Shown here piece after piece: positions 8,640-17,424 of a stretch of 64,000 bases of DNA. Each line of letters starts with the position of its first letter. The first letter of the stretch is position 1. Below the pieces are notes generated by a model. The model was given only the letters and a program-made list of their open reading frames with translations, did not search any database and was not told where the DNA came from. Both the position numbers and the translations under genes were made by a program. The DNA is taken from the NCBI RefSeq assembly GCF_030689025.1, contig NZ_JAUYWA010000021.1, positions 1 to 64,000 of the forward strand, given 5' to 3'. The stretch is from Oceanobacter sp. 1_MG-2023. Its GTDB lineage: Bacteria; Pseudomonadota; Gammaproteobacteria; Pseudomonadales; Oceanobacteraceae.

Positions 8640-9689
8640 TTAAGCTTGTTTCATTTTAACGTCAATTTTCTTGAATAAATGAACAAGTGCCTGCTGCTGA
8701 TTATCCTGCTGCAGTGAACAAACGACCAGTTCAGGCCTTAGCCATTTGGCAATCAATAATGTTGATGATACATCTCCCCATATTTCACACTGGTTTGGCA
8801 GGTGTGGCAGCATGGCTTCAAAGCTGATTCCGGCCGGAAGCAAGGTAACGCCTTCCGCTTGTAGATGCAGTACATCCGGGCCGCTGTTGCGTGGATGATA
8901 CTTTGCCGCGACCTGTTTTCCACCCCGTATCATCTGCTGCAGAATTGCCATGATCCGCTGTTTATAGGCGGGATCTTTTTCAAAGAGCGACTCGTGGGGC
9001 AGGGTGAATAAAACATCCAATGGCTGCAGCTGTCGCGGGTCAAATCCATGTTGTTCCATCAATTGAGAAGACAAGGCCAACAGAGGTGGTGCGGTAAAGC
9101 CACTGGCGCTTAATTGTACAATGTGTTTGTTTTTCAATAGTGGGTGGATATGTTCTGGAAAGGCGGCATGAACATATTGGATCCAGTCGGAACCACCCAC
9201 CGTTGGCGGATTTTTCCACCAGAAGCCATAGCTGAGTTTTTTGGCCAGGTTATCCAGCACTTTGTCACCAAAGCCGGAGGATGCTTTCCTGCCCATGTAG
9301 GTGAATGTTCCCTCATCCATATAGTGACCAACCGGTTTGCAGCCAAGGCTATCGGCTATATGCATGCTGTACTGGAATTCGATACGCCGGTCGTTACCAA
9401 CAAACAGATTGGCTGGTCGTAATCTGTTGATAAGCGCTTCGAGTTTGGTAAACAGCAATTTGCGTTTTTTGAGCTTATTTCCCAGGCCTTTGAAGCGGCC
9501 ATAAAAGAGCTGGACACTGGTAAAAGGTGACTGTGGCCAGTCTTGCACCAGTGTATACAAAGGAAACTCCCGCTCTTCTGGTTGATCAATAAAGACGAGA
9601 TGCGCCTGCTCGTCAGTGCGCTCTGCGGCGATCACTGCCGCAGCGTATAAATGCAAGATTGTAGAAGCAAAATAGACAGTATTGGTCAT
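8640..9689 (-). CDS. Sialyltransferase-like (GT52/polysialyltransferase-type) glycosyltransferase
   Basis: 349 residues. Three signatures characteristic of bacterial sialyltransferases and polysialyltransferases are present in order: an acidic-acidic-Gly motif (MDEG, about residue 143), an HP motif (KYHPRN, about 261) and a Ser-Ser motif (DVSSTLL, about 310). This points to transfer from a CMP-activated sugar, perhaps sialic acid or a related nonulosonate. No CMP-sialate synthase or nonulosonate biosynthesis gene is seen nearby, so donor identity is inference. The gene converges on the upstream glycosyltransferases; its stop codon abuts the right end of the repeat element. Confidence 0.65.
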   Translation of the reverse strand: MTNTVYFASTILHLYAAAVIAAERTDEQAHLVFIDQPEEREFPLYTLVQDWPQSPFTSVQLFYGRFKGLGNKLKKRKLLFTKLEALINRLRPANLFVGNDRRIEFQYSMHIADSLGCKPVGHYMDEGTFTYMGRKASSGFGDKVLDNLAKKLSYGFWWKNPPTVGGSDWIQYVHAAFPEHIHPLLKNKHIVQLSASGFTAPPLLALSSQLMEQHGFDPRQLQPLDVLFTLPHESLFEKDPAYKQRIMAILQQMIRGGKQVAAKYHPRNSGPDVLHLQAEGVTLLPAGISFEAMLPHLPNQCEIWGDVSSTLLIAKWLRPELVVCSLQQDNQQQALVHLFKKIDVKMKQA

Positions 9690-9869
9690 TGTTCTGAGCC
9701 AGCAGGCAAACGTGGGATGGCAGTTTACCTGCTGGTCTGGTTTCTACCAAACCGGGAGTTTGCCTGTTTGTGCTGTTGTTAATCATCTGGTTTCTGAACT
9801 CGATGGCATGCGGGACGTGAGAGCCAGTTATTGCCGATATCGAATGATCGCTACATAAGTAAAAACCAC

Positions 9870-11015
9870 TTATTGAGAAAGTTCGACAATACGTTGATTC
9901 ATGGCGGCAATATGATCAGGTTCTGCCTGTTTCCAGGAGCCTTTGACCAAATACTCGTTGTAAAGATAGCCCAGGTAGCGTCTACCCTCTGTTGAGGGTT
10001 GCCAGAGGTCCGGGTTCGACAGAATATGATTCAGCTCTGCTTGGCTTGTTGCTGACTGGCAAAGTTCAGGTAAGTTGTAGAAAGCCTGACCTGCAACGGC
10101 AACCGGTTTCTCAAGCAACATGGCTTCAAGACCAACACTGCTGTTGATCGTGATGACCAGCTCCGCTTGTTCAATCAGCTTCTGGGTGTTGTGACTGTTG
10201 GCGAAGTGGATACGTGAATGCCGAGTATGCAAGTCAGCATAATGCTTGGGACAGGAGGGATGTTCCTTGATCACAATCTGAACGTCATCAGGCAAATGCT
10301 CAACTCCCAGCTCCAAAGCGCGATAAAAGTCGCGCATATTGGCAAGCCAGGGAGAAAAGCACAAAATTTGCCGGTCGGCATCCACTTGAAAGGGCACAAA
10401 AATATAACGTTTGGGCAGAGGAGTATCTGCGCTGGGTGCATCTTGTGATGGCTTATGCCGATTGCTGTGACGAGGCACCAGGCTTGCTGGTAGCGGGCGG
10501 TCAGTGCTTGTTACCAAAGGCAGAGCGTCCAGCTGCCGGGGCAAGCTGTTGATAAAGTTGACCCCTTTCGGATCAATGGTGGTGGTTGCGGGCAAGGGAC
10601 CATTTTCCATGAGCAGGGTTTTTATCCCCTGGGCTCTGGCGGCCAGAACAAATAGCCGTTGGTGCCACATCAGCCCTCCCCAGGTAACCACGACATCCGG
10701 TTGTTGCCGTCGCAGGCCATTATAATAGGCCCGGTAAAGAAAACGGCTGAATAGGCCCAGCCATAACTGGTTGATCCACCGGGTATGTGCTGGCAAATGA
10801 TAGTCGTTGGTGTCCTGACATTTTTCTTTAAGTTTCAGGAGAACGACGTCATCCAATTCCGGGTGGTTGCGGAATAGCGGCCAAGGATTACGTAACCACC
10901 AGTGCCTATGGCGTACAAGAGTCGCCTGATATTGCTGACTCTGGTTTGCCTGCTCACTCAATTTGCGAAAGTAGTTTTGATGATGATGGCGAACAGAGAA
11001 AAAAAGCACATTCAT
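9870..11015 (-). CDS. Capsule polysaccharide biosynthesis protein, KpsS-like
   Basis: 381 residues with the Capsule_synth signature set: an ENGPLP motif (about residue 137), IKEHPSC (about 250) and INSSVGLEAML (about 293), equivalent to the E-N-G, H-P and S-S motifs of KpsC/KpsS/LipB-type beta-Kdo transferases. Those enzymes build the Kdo linker of group-2 capsules on phosphatidylglycerol at the inner membrane. No capsule ABC exporter (KpsM/T/E/D) lies in the window, so a role in another lipid-anchored glycan is possible. Encoded on the minus strand upstream of the sialyltransferase-like gene with a 180-bp gap that contains nothing recognised. Confidence 0.7.
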   Translation of the reverse strand: MNVLFFSVRHHHQNYFRKLSEQANQSQQYQATLVRHRHWWLRNPWPLFRNHPELDDVVLLKLKEKCQDTNDYHLPAHTRWINQLWLGLFSRFLYRAYYNGLRRQQPDVVVTWGGLMWHQRLFVLAARAQGIKTLLMENGPLPATTTIDPKGVNFINSLPRQLDALPLVTSTDRPLPASLVPRHSNRHKPSQDAPSADTPLPKRYIFVPFQVDADRQILCFSPWLANMRDFYRALELGVEHLPDDVQIVIKEHPSCPKHYADLHTRHSRIHFANSHNTQKLIEQAELVITINSSVGLEAMLLEKPVAVAGQAFYNLPELCQSATSQAELNHILSNPDLWQPSTEGRRYLGYLYNEYLVKGSWKQAEPDHIAAMNQRIVELSQ

Positions 11016-11124
11016 ACAGGACTCAAGGCGACTTTGGGCATCTAAACCCAGCGGCGAGCTATGCTACTTGAGGCTTCTGAGGATTGCAATTTGGCGGTTG
11101 TTCTAGGTATTTGTAGGATTAAAT

Positions 11125-11721
11125 TCATGTAGCACTAATCAAAGATAATGCATCGGTAAACTGCTGCTTTTCTCTTAGCTGCTCTACCTTCCTTGTCAGA
11201 CTACGCCAGGATTTATCGACAGCATGGCTGATCAGGCTTGGAATACGTATGGTCAGTGGGTTGTGGTTGGGGCTACTGACGCCATCAATCAGAATAAAGT
11301 CAACTTGCTCACCTCGGCGACGGCAAGCAATATTGTTCGGGCTGACATCACGGGTACAGATACCATTGTCTTGCAGGTAATGCCGCAACAGCTCCAGTTT
11401 CCGATCGATTTCATCAGGGGTCATAAGATCTTGCTGAATAACCTGGGTCAGCGTCAGGGATACCTGGCCTTGATCGTCATGAATCATGGGAAACAGCGCA
11501 CCAGTGCCGAGGGACGTTTCGACATCACCCATATAGGTGGCAATGTAGCGCAGATCGGCCCCTTTCTTTAACAAGTACAGAAAGTAGCTTTTTTCTCGGC
11601 GGGTCTGCTTTTCGTTATGAAGCGGCAACTTGATGCAAAAGTCCGGATCATACGGGTGGCGATAGCAAATGCGATCGCGACCAACACCAATAATGTACGC
11701 AGGAGAGAGCTGTATTTTCAT
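11125..11721 (-). CDS. yrbL: YrbL-family kinase-like protein
   Basis: 198-residue protein of the YrbL family (named from the PhoP regulatory network), a small protein-kinase-like fold. Visible: GVGRDRICYRHP at the N-terminus in place of a glycine loop, an invariant-lysine-like FCIKLP, the catalytic-loop-like GICTRDVSPNNIA and a DFG-like ILIDGV. Related proteins often sit in lipopolysaccharide or capsule clusters and may phosphorylate sugars. Upstream is the AT-rich noncoding block; downstream, 109 bp away, the KpsS-like gene, so the three minus-strand genes may form one unit. Activity unproven. Confidence 0.68.
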   Translation of the reverse strand: MKIQLSPAYIIGVGRDRICYRHPYDPDFCIKLPLHNEKQTRREKSYFLYLLKKGADLRYIATYMGDVETSLGTGALFPMIHDDQGQVSLTLTQVIQQDLMTPDEIDRKLELLRHYLQDNGICTRDVSPNNIACRRRGEQVDFILIDGVSSPNHNPLTIRIPSLISHAVDKSWRSLTRKVEQLREKQQFTDALSLISAT

Positions 11722-12421
11722 GGTTGCTATAAATTGTCATATTTGTAGGGTATGGACATTATCAACATAGCGAGTGTTGGAAAATCCATTTTGAATGAAT
11801 AGATTGTTGCTTGAATGGACTTAATTTTCATATTTATTCACTAATAGTCTCAAATTTGATCCTTTCTGTGTCAGGCTTTCACTTCTTGACACATGGCTGT
11901 CACTTTCAGTCTCTCCATGGGTGAGCTTCAGAGGGGGGTGGGGTTGGTTTTCTATGTTAAGTATCTAAGGAATAGAGAGGATAAATCGCTGTTGGTTAAC
12001 AGATCGAGAGAGAAGTTTGTAGTGTTTTATGAGATTTGAAAAATTAAAAATCAATATGATTTTGTATGGCTTTTCTGTATTTTTTATATATCGAATGAAC
12101 GGATATTTTTTATTTGTTTTTGACGATTATTTGTGTTTTATATATTATTTTATATCAATGATATCGGGTATTTTATTGTGCATTTTAACGATTTTCTGGA
12201 GTGTTTAGTCAGTAGCTCATAATATTTATGTTTTAAATTTTCTTGAAAAACCAATGTTATTTTATTGGTGTTGATTTTATATATAAAAATAAAATTTAAT
12301 ATTATCATTCAGGTATGTCACATGTTTCTGGATGATAGTGTTGATTTTGTCTTTGCATATACTCCAATGGGAAAAATTTCCAGTATTGAATTGGAACATA
12401 TTACTACAAAATAAATGCATG
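11722..12421. other. 700-bp AT-rich region without a recognised gene
   Basis: Strikingly AT-rich compared with both flanks, especially 12020-12420. Only a 30-residue open frame from 12322 to 12414 stands out; it has weak translation signals. The promoter of the minus-strand yrbL-like gene should lie at the left end. The composition suggests foreign or decayed DNA at the edge of the polysaccharide block. Confidence 0.6.
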
Positions 12422-12422
12422 G

Positions 12423-12452
12423 AGAAAAGACAGGCTGTTTATTGAGCCTGTC
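12423..12452 (-). terminator. Rho-independent terminator of the metF operon
   Basis: Perfect 8-bp stem GACAGGCT / AGCCTGTC with an 8-nt loop; on the minus strand it is followed by a TTTTC run (complement of 12423-12428). It lies 11 bp beyond the metF stop. Confidence 0.85.
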
Positions 12453-12462
12453 CTTAAGGTAT

Positions 12463-13287
12463 CTAAGAGAGATTCCCCCACACCTTCAAGCTCGGTTCGG
12501 CCTGGTTCAGTGTATAGAAATGCAGGCCGGGTGCACCACCAGCTAACAGGCGTTCGCACATCTGGGTGACTACCTCGGTACCAAATTGCCGAATGCTGTC
12601 GCTGTCATCGCCGTAGGCTTCCAGCTGTTTGCGGATCCAGCGGGGCAGTTCAGCGCCACAACTGTCGGAAAAACGTGCCAGTTTGGTGTAGTTGGTGATC
12701 GGCATAATGCCCGGAATAATTGGAATATCGACACCCATGGCGCGTACCCGGTCAACAAACCAGAAGTAGCTGTCGGCATTGAAGAAGTATTGGGTGATGG
12801 CGTTATCGGCTCCAACCTCGACCTTGCGGACGAAGTTTTTCAGGTCGTCTTCAAATGAGCGGGACTGGGGGTGTTTTTCCGGGTAAGCGGCCACATCCAG
12901 AGTGAACCAGTTGCCGGTTTCCTTGCGGATAAATTCGACCAGTTCATTGGCGTAGCGTAATTCGCTGCTGGCCAGTCCGGCACCGGATGGCAGGTCGCCT
13001 CGCAGGGTGACGATGCGGCGAATGCCCATATCCTTGTAGATCTGTAACAGGTCGCGGAGTGATGCGACGGAATCTCCAACGCAAGATAAATGCGGAGTGG
13101 CGGCGGTGCCGGTTTGCTGGATAGCTTCAACGATTGCCAGGGTGCGGTCACGGGTTGAACCACCGGCACCGTAGGTAACGGAGAAAAATTCCGGGTTGGC
13201 CTGGGCCAGTTGTTCTTGAACGGCCAGCAGTTTACGGGTGCCTTCCGCGGTTTTGGTCGGGAAGAATTCGAAACTCAGGGTGGTCAT
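12463..13287 (-). CDS. metF: 5,10-methylenetetrahydrofolate reductase
   Basis: FAD enzyme that makes 5-methyl-THF for methionine synthesis. 274 residues, usual for the family. Conserved blocks: SFEFFPTKT at the N-terminus (the Glu is the family acid residue), SVTYGAGGSTRD, PHLSCVG, TLRGDLP, and ITQYFFNAD in the barrel. Last gene of a minus-strand series SahR-like, metK, ahcY, metF that together recycle SAH to methionine and SAM; separated from ahcY by 118 bp and followed by a good terminator. Confidence 0.96.
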   Translation of the reverse strand: MTTLSFEFFPTKTAEGTRKLLAVQEQLAQANPEFFSVTYGAGGSTRDRTLAIVEAIQQTGTAATPHLSCVGDSVASLRDLLQIYKDMGIRRIVTLRGDLPSGAGLASSELRYANELVEFIRKETGNWFTLDVAAYPEKHPQSRSFEDDLKNFVRKVEVGADNAITQYFFNADSYFWFVDRVRAMGVDIPIIPGIMPITNYTKLARFSDSCGAELPRWIRKQLEAYGDDSDSIRQFGTEVVTQMCERLLAGGAPGLHFYTLNQAEPSLKVWGNLS

Positions 13288-13405
13288 GTTATTCGCCTGA
13301 CGTCAGACGCTCCATAATGTGAGTGGTTATCTCAGACGGCGGGTTGTGGCAGAGAGCGGGGCCGATCACGATTAGGATCAGGCCTCCGCTGTCCAGCGTC
13401 TGGTC

Positions 13406-14785
13406 TTAGTACTTGTAAGACTCTGGCTTGTAAGGGCCATCGGCTTTGACATTGATATAGGATGCCTGGGTGTCGGTCAGTCGGGTAATCACCCCACCAA
13501 AACCTTCAACCATGTCTTTGGCGACTTCTTCGTCGAGTTTTTTCGGCAGCACTTTCACGTAGACGCTTTCGGCTTTTTCAGCTTCCATCAGGTCGGCGAA
13601 CTTGCGTTCAAACAGATAGATCTGAGCCAGTACCTGGTTGGCGAAGGAGCCATCCATGATGCGGGATGGGTGTCCGGTTGCGTTGCCGAGGTTCACCAGA
13701 CGGCCTTCTGATAACAGAATCAAGTGGTCATCACTGGCTTTGTCGCGGTAGACCTTGTGTACCTGGGGTTTGATTTCGTCCCATTCCCAGTTGTCGCGCA
13801 TATAGGCGGTGTCGATCTCGTTGTCGAAGTGACCAATGTTGCAAACGACGGCGCTGCGCTTCAGTTTTTGCAGCATGTTTTTGTCACACACGTTGACGTT
13901 ACCAGTGGTGGTAACGATCAGGTCGGTTTTGCCCAGCAGGTCGCCGTCAACACAGTCCAGTTCACCGGTGTTGTTGCCGTCAATGTATGGCGAGACGACT
14001 TCAAAGCCGTCCATGCAGGCTTGCATGGCACAGATCGGGTCAACTTCAGACACCTTGACGATCATGCCTTCCTGACGCAGGGATGCCGCAGAGCCTTTGC
14101 CCACATCGCCGTAACCAATCACCAGCGCTTTTTTGCCGCTGAGCAAGTGGTCGGTGCCGCGTTTGATGGCATCGTTGAGGGAATGACGACAGCCGTATTT
14201 GTTATCGTTCTTGGATTTGGTGACCGAATCGTTGACGTTGATGGCCGGGACTTTCAGTTCGCCCTTGTCCAGCATCTCCAGCAAACGGTGAACACCGGTG
14301 GTGGTTTCTTCCGAGATGCCATGAATTGCGTCCAGCAGTTGCGGGAAGTCGCTGTGTACCATTGCGGTCAGGTCGCCGCCATCGTCCAGAATCATATTGG
14401 CATCCCATGGCAGGCCGCTGTCTTTGCCAGCCAGAATGGTTTGCTTGATGCACCAGAGGAATTCTTCTTCAGTTTCCCCTTTCCAGGCGAATACCGGGAT
14501 GCCGGCGGCAGCAATAGCGGCAGCGGCGTGATCCTGGGTTGAGAAAATATTGCAGGAAGACCAGCGTACTTCGGCACCCAGATCGATCAGGGTTTCGATC
14601 AGCACGGCGGTCTGAATGGTCATGTGAATACAGCCCATGATCTTCGCACCGGCCAATGGCTGGGCTTCTTTGTACTTGCGACGTAACGCCATCAGCGCAG
14701 GCATTTCGCCTTCGGCGATCTGGATTTCTTTGCGGCCCCAGTCAGCCAGGGTGATATCGGCAACTTGGTAATCAGTAAAGCTCAT
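13406..14785 (-). CDS. ahcY: Adenosylhomocysteinase
   Basis: NAD-dependent hydrolysis of S-adenosylhomocysteine to homocysteine and adenosine. 459 residues from ATG 14785, chosen because the protein then begins [11 protein letters not shown] as in relatives and an AGAGGA site lies about 7 nt upstream; an in-frame ATG 27 bp further up lacks these. Signatures: [30 protein letters not shown], the NAD loop [10 protein letters not shown], and the C-terminus KPESYKY, which reaches into the partner subunit's cofactor site. Lies between metK and metF in the methionine-cycle cluster. Confidence 0.97.
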   Translation of the reverse strand: MSFTDYQVADITLADWGRKEIQIAEGEMPALMALRRKYKEAQPLAGAKIMGCIHMTIQTAVLIETLIDLGAEVRWSSCNIFSTQDHAAAAIAAAGIPVFAWKGETEEEFLWCIKQTILAGKDSGLPWDANMILDDGGDLTAMVHSDFPQLLDAIHGISEETTTGVHRLLEMLDKGELKVPAINVNDSVTKSKNDNKYGCRHSLNDAIKRGTDHLLSGKKALVIGYGDVGKGSAASLRQEGMIVKVSEVDPICAMQACMDGFEVVSPYIDGNNTGELDCVDGDLLGKTDLIVTTTGNVNVCDKNMLQKLKRSAVVCNIGHFDNEIDTAYMRDNWEWDEIKPQVHKVYRDKASDDHLILLSEGRLVNLGNATGHPSRIMDGSFANQVLAQIYLFERKFADLMEAEKAESVYVKVLPKKLDEEVAKDMVEGFGGVITRLTDTQASYINVKADGPYKPESYKY

Positions 14786-14810
14786 GAGTGGTCCTCTGGT
14801 GGTGGACGAC

Positions 14811-14847
14811 AAAGATCAGCGTCGATGCATCGATGCGGCTGACCTTT
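14811..14847 (-). other. Hairpin in the metK-ahcY gap
   Basis: On the minus strand a 10-bp stem (including one G-U pair) AAAGGTCAGC / GCTGATCTTT encloses a loop holding the 12-bp palindrome TCGATGCATCGA (14822-14833). It lies 26 bp upstream of the ahcY start. No long T run follows, so it is not an ordinary terminator. The location is where some Proteobacteria carry an SAH riboswitch, but the conserved bases of that element are not evident here. Confidence 0.5.
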
Positions 14848-14907
14848 GTTGAATGATCAGGTTGTGTTCCGCAGGCAGCGCTGAAGCGTCTGCCACGGAA
14901 AGAAAAA

Positions 14908-16068
14908 TTACAGACCGGCGGCGGCTTTCAGCGTGGCGGCCTTGTCGGTTTTTTCCCAGGTGAAGTTGGGTTCTTCGCGACCGAAGTGACCATAAGCCGC
15001 GGTGGCGCGGTAGATCGGGCGGCGCAGGTCGAGCATGTCGATAATGCCTTGTGGGCGCAGGTCAAAGTGTTCGCGCACCAGTTCTGCGATGCGTTCTTCA
15101 GCGATGGTGTTGGTGCCGAAGGTATTGATGGAGATGGACGTCGGTTCGGCGACACCAATAGCGTAAGACACCTGGATCTCACACTTGTCGGCCAGTCCGG
15201 CTGCGACGATGTTTTTGGCAACGTAGCGACCGGCATAAGCAGCTGAGCGGTCAACCTTGGACGGGTCTTTGCCGGAGAAGGCACCGCCGCCGTGACGGGC
15301 AGCACCGCCGTAGGTATCGACGATAATCTTGCGGCCGGTCAGACCGCAGTCACCGACCGGGCCACCAATAACGAAGTTACCGGTCGGGTTGATGTGGTAC
15401 AGGGTGTCGGTGTGCAGCCACTCGGCAGGCAGTACCGGTTTGAGAATCTCGTCCATTACCGCTTCACGCAGTACATCCAGGCTGATGCCTTCGTCGTGTT
15501 GGGTGGACAACACCACGGCATCGACGGCGACAGGCAGGCCGTTTTCGTAACGTAGGGTGACCTGTGATTTGGCATCCGGACGCAGCCAGCTCAGAGTGCC
15601 GTTTTTGCGCAGTTCGGCCTGTTTTTCCACCAGACGGTGGGCGTAATAAATGGCAGCAGGCATCAGTACCGGAGTTTCTTTGGTGGCATAACCAAACATC
15701 AATCCCTGATCGCCAGCCCCGAGGTCTTTGTTGTCACCCTCGTCAACGCCCATGGCGATGTCGGCGGACTGTTTGCCAATGGCGTTGATGACAGCACAGG
15801 AAGCACCATCAAAACCGACATCGGAGCTGTTGTAGCCGATGTCGAGAATGACGCCACGGATCAGGTCTTCGAGATCAACGTAAGTGCTGGTGCGGACTTC
15901 ACCGGCGACAATCGCCATGCCGGTCTTGACCATGGTTTCAACGGCAACGCGGGCATAGGGATCATCTTTCAGGATGGCGTCCAGGACGGCATCGGAAATC
16001 TGGTCGGCCATTTTGTCCGGATGGCCTTCAGAGACCGACTCGGAGGTGAAAATTGAATATTCGCTCAT
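14908..16068 (-). CDS. metK: S-adenosylmethionine synthetase
   Basis: Makes SAM from methionine and ATP. 386 residues from the ATG at 16068, which follows a GAGGA site and yields [19 protein letters not shown], the family N-terminus; the upstream in-frame ATG at 16104 adds 12 residues without family character. Signatures: [11 protein letters not shown] (ATP/metal), [12 protein letters not shown] (core motif) and [16 protein letters not shown] (P-loop-like). Second gene after the SahR-like regulator; a T-tailed hairpin lies in the short gap between them. Confidence 0.97.
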   Translation of the reverse strand: MSEYSIFTSESVSEGHPDKMADQISDAVLDAILKDDPYARVAVETMVKTGMAIVAGEVRTSTYVDLEDLIRGVILDIGYNSSDVGFDGASCAVINAIGKQSADIAMGVDEGDNKDLGAGDQGLMFGYATKETPVLMPAAIYYAHRLVEKQAELRKNGTLSWLRPDAKSQVTLRYENGLPVAVDAVVLSTQHDEGISLDVLREAVMDEILKPVLPAEWLHTDTLYHINPTGNFVIGGPVGDCGLTGRKIIVDTYGGAARHGGGAFSGKDPSKVDRSAAYAGRYVAKNIVAAGLADKCEIQVSYAIGVAEPTSISINTFGTNTIAEERIAELVREHFDLRPQGIIDMLDLRRPIYRATAAYGHFGREEPNFTWEKTDKAATLKAAAGL

Positions 16069-16081
16069 GCTCTGAATCCTC

Positions 16082-16114
16082 AAAAATAACGGCAGGGCAG
16101 GCATCTGCTGTTAT
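16082..16114 (-). terminator. T-tailed hairpin between the SahR-like gene and metK
   Basis: On the minus strand, stem ATAACaGCAG / CTGCcGTTAT with one mismatch and a 9-nt loop, followed directly by TTTTTG. It resembles an intrinsic terminator for the regulator gene (stop at 16141) placed 13 bp before the metK start, so it may instead act as an attenuator for metK, ahcY and metF. Confidence 0.55.
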
Positions 16115-16140
16115 CGGGTTATTGGGTGTCACCTGGGGTA

Positions 16141-17154
16141 TCAGGCGCGATAAAACAGCCGGAACTGGATCTGGAACCCGTTCCGCAAGCCGAGGTATTG
16201 ACTCTGGCCTTCGTTCAAGCCGGACTCAACCGCCCAGGCGGTCAGGTCATCCGGTTCAAAGCCGAGCCAGAGATCCCCGCAGGATTCCCGTGCCCAGGCT
16301 TGTTGGTGCCGACAGAGGTCGGTTACCAAAAAACAGCCATCGTCGGTCAACAAGCGGGCGACGTCGGCAAAAATGGTTTTGGGTGCCGGTACGTGATGCA
16401 GCACCATATTGGCGACCACCAGGTCGAACTGATGACGGTGGCTTTCGGTAATGGCACTGCTGTCTCCCAGCTGGCAGGAGACATTGTCTAGCGGCTGCTG
16501 GTCGATGCGCTGTTGTGCTTTTTGCAGCATCGGTGCCGAAATATCCAGTGCCAATACCTGGTCAAAACGACGGGCCAGCGCGGGCAAAAATGCCCCTTCA
16601 CCGGGGCCGATTTCCAGTGCTCGCCGGGTCGGTGTATCCATGGTCGTGATCAGTCGCTCCAGCGGTTCTCCGTATTGGTCGTAGGAGGCGATCAGATCTT
16701 GCTGCTGCTTGAACGCGGCGGCATTACGGGCAAAAAATTCGGCGCAGGCTGCTGCCCGGTTGGCCAGCACCTGCTGCAAGCGCTGTTCGACCCCGTTGTC
16801 TTGTGGATCGTTCAGTGCATCCAGCGTTGCCAGCGTCGTCGCCAGCCACTGGGTCCAGCGGTCGTGACTGGCCAGTAACGGGCGGCGATAAAAAATACTG
16901 TTGCCTTCCCGTTGATTGCTGACCAGGCGGGCCTGGGCCAGGATCTTCAGGTGATGGCTCATGCTGGACTGTTTGATATCCAACAGCTCGCACAATTCCA
17001 GTACGCCAAAAGAACCACGCCCCAGCAGCTGCACAATGGCCAGTCGCAACGGGTCGCCCAGGGCTTTGCAAGCATGGGCGATCTGTTCTGCATTGAGTTC
17101 GTTTCTGGCCGGAGCGGCAACAGGTGATACGTCGGTCTGTGTCATGGCAGGCAT
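16141..17154 (-). CDS. sahR: ArsR-type regulator fused to a methyltransferase-like domain (SahR-like)
   Basis: 337 residues. N-terminal winged helix of the ArsR family (ALGDPLRLAIVQLLGRGSFGV and SSMSHHLKILAQARLV as recognition helix), then a long helical linker and a SAM-dependent methyltransferase fold with ALEIGPGEGAFLP (motif I), LALDISAPML and VLHHVPAP. This matches SahR, a proteobacterial repressor of methionine-cycle genes thought to sense SAH through the methyltransferase-like domain. Located directly upstream of metK, ahcY and metF, its expected targets. Start at 17154 (ATG at 17145 also possible); a longer frame from 17208 would place the operator-like palindrome inside the gene. No metal-binding Cys box typical of metal-sensing ArsR proteins. 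Confidence 0.8.
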   Translation of the reverse strand: MPAMTQTDVSPVAAPARNELNAEQIAHACKALGDPLRLAIVQLLGRGSFGVLELCELLDIKQSSMSHHLKILAQARLVSNQREGNSIFYRRPLLASHDRWTQWLATTLATLDALNDPQDNGVEQRLQQVLANRAAACAEFFARNAAAFKQQQDLIASYDQYGEPLERLITTMDTPTRRALEIGPGEGAFLPALARRFDQVLALDISAPMLQKAQQRIDQQPLDNVSCQLGDSSAITESHRHQFDLVVANMVLHHVPAPKTIFADVARLLTDDGCFLVTDLCRHQQAWARESCGDLWLGFEPDDLTAWAVESGLNEGQSQYLGLRNGFQIQFRLFYRA

Positions 17155-17171
17155 AGTAGCAGCTTGAAAAA

Positions 17172-17195
17172 CTATATCAATATTTTTCAATATAG
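17172..17195. promoter_or_regulatory. AT-rich palindrome upstream of the SahR-like gene, putative operator
   Basis: CTATAT at 17172-17177 and its inverse ATATAG at 17190-17195 enclose near-symmetrical inner arms (CAAT versus TTCA). It lies 18-41 bp upstream of the chosen regulator start, where an autoregulatory SahR site would be expected. No second copy is seen ahead of metK, ahcY or metF, so these would depend on the same promoter. Confidence 0.5.
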
Positions 17196-17424
17196 AAATC
17201 CAGGCCATGGCCTGTCTGTGATGGCAGGAATGGGCGCTTTGTGACTATGGTATTGATCCGGCACGATGACAGTCGCCCGAGAGCGGCTACCATGGCTGTT
17301 TGAGGCTCCGCCAACGTGCTTTAATCAAAGGATCGACCAAATCACTGAGCAGAGATTTCCCGGCTGCAAGACCAGCCGCAAACAACAAATACAATTTACT
17401 AACGAACCGTTTTCCGGAGGCATG

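Noticed and set aside
12322..12414. 30-residue open frame in AT-rich DNA
   Set aside because: Protein-like composition but weak ribosome site and no conservation evidence; kept only as an observation.
13724..14542. 272-codon open frame opposite ahcY
   Set aside because: Antisense to a conserved gene with strong family motifs; no ribosome site or domain.
14786..14907. SAH riboswitch upstream of ahcY
   Set aside because: The expected conserved loop sequences could not be found on the minus strand; only a generic hairpin is present.
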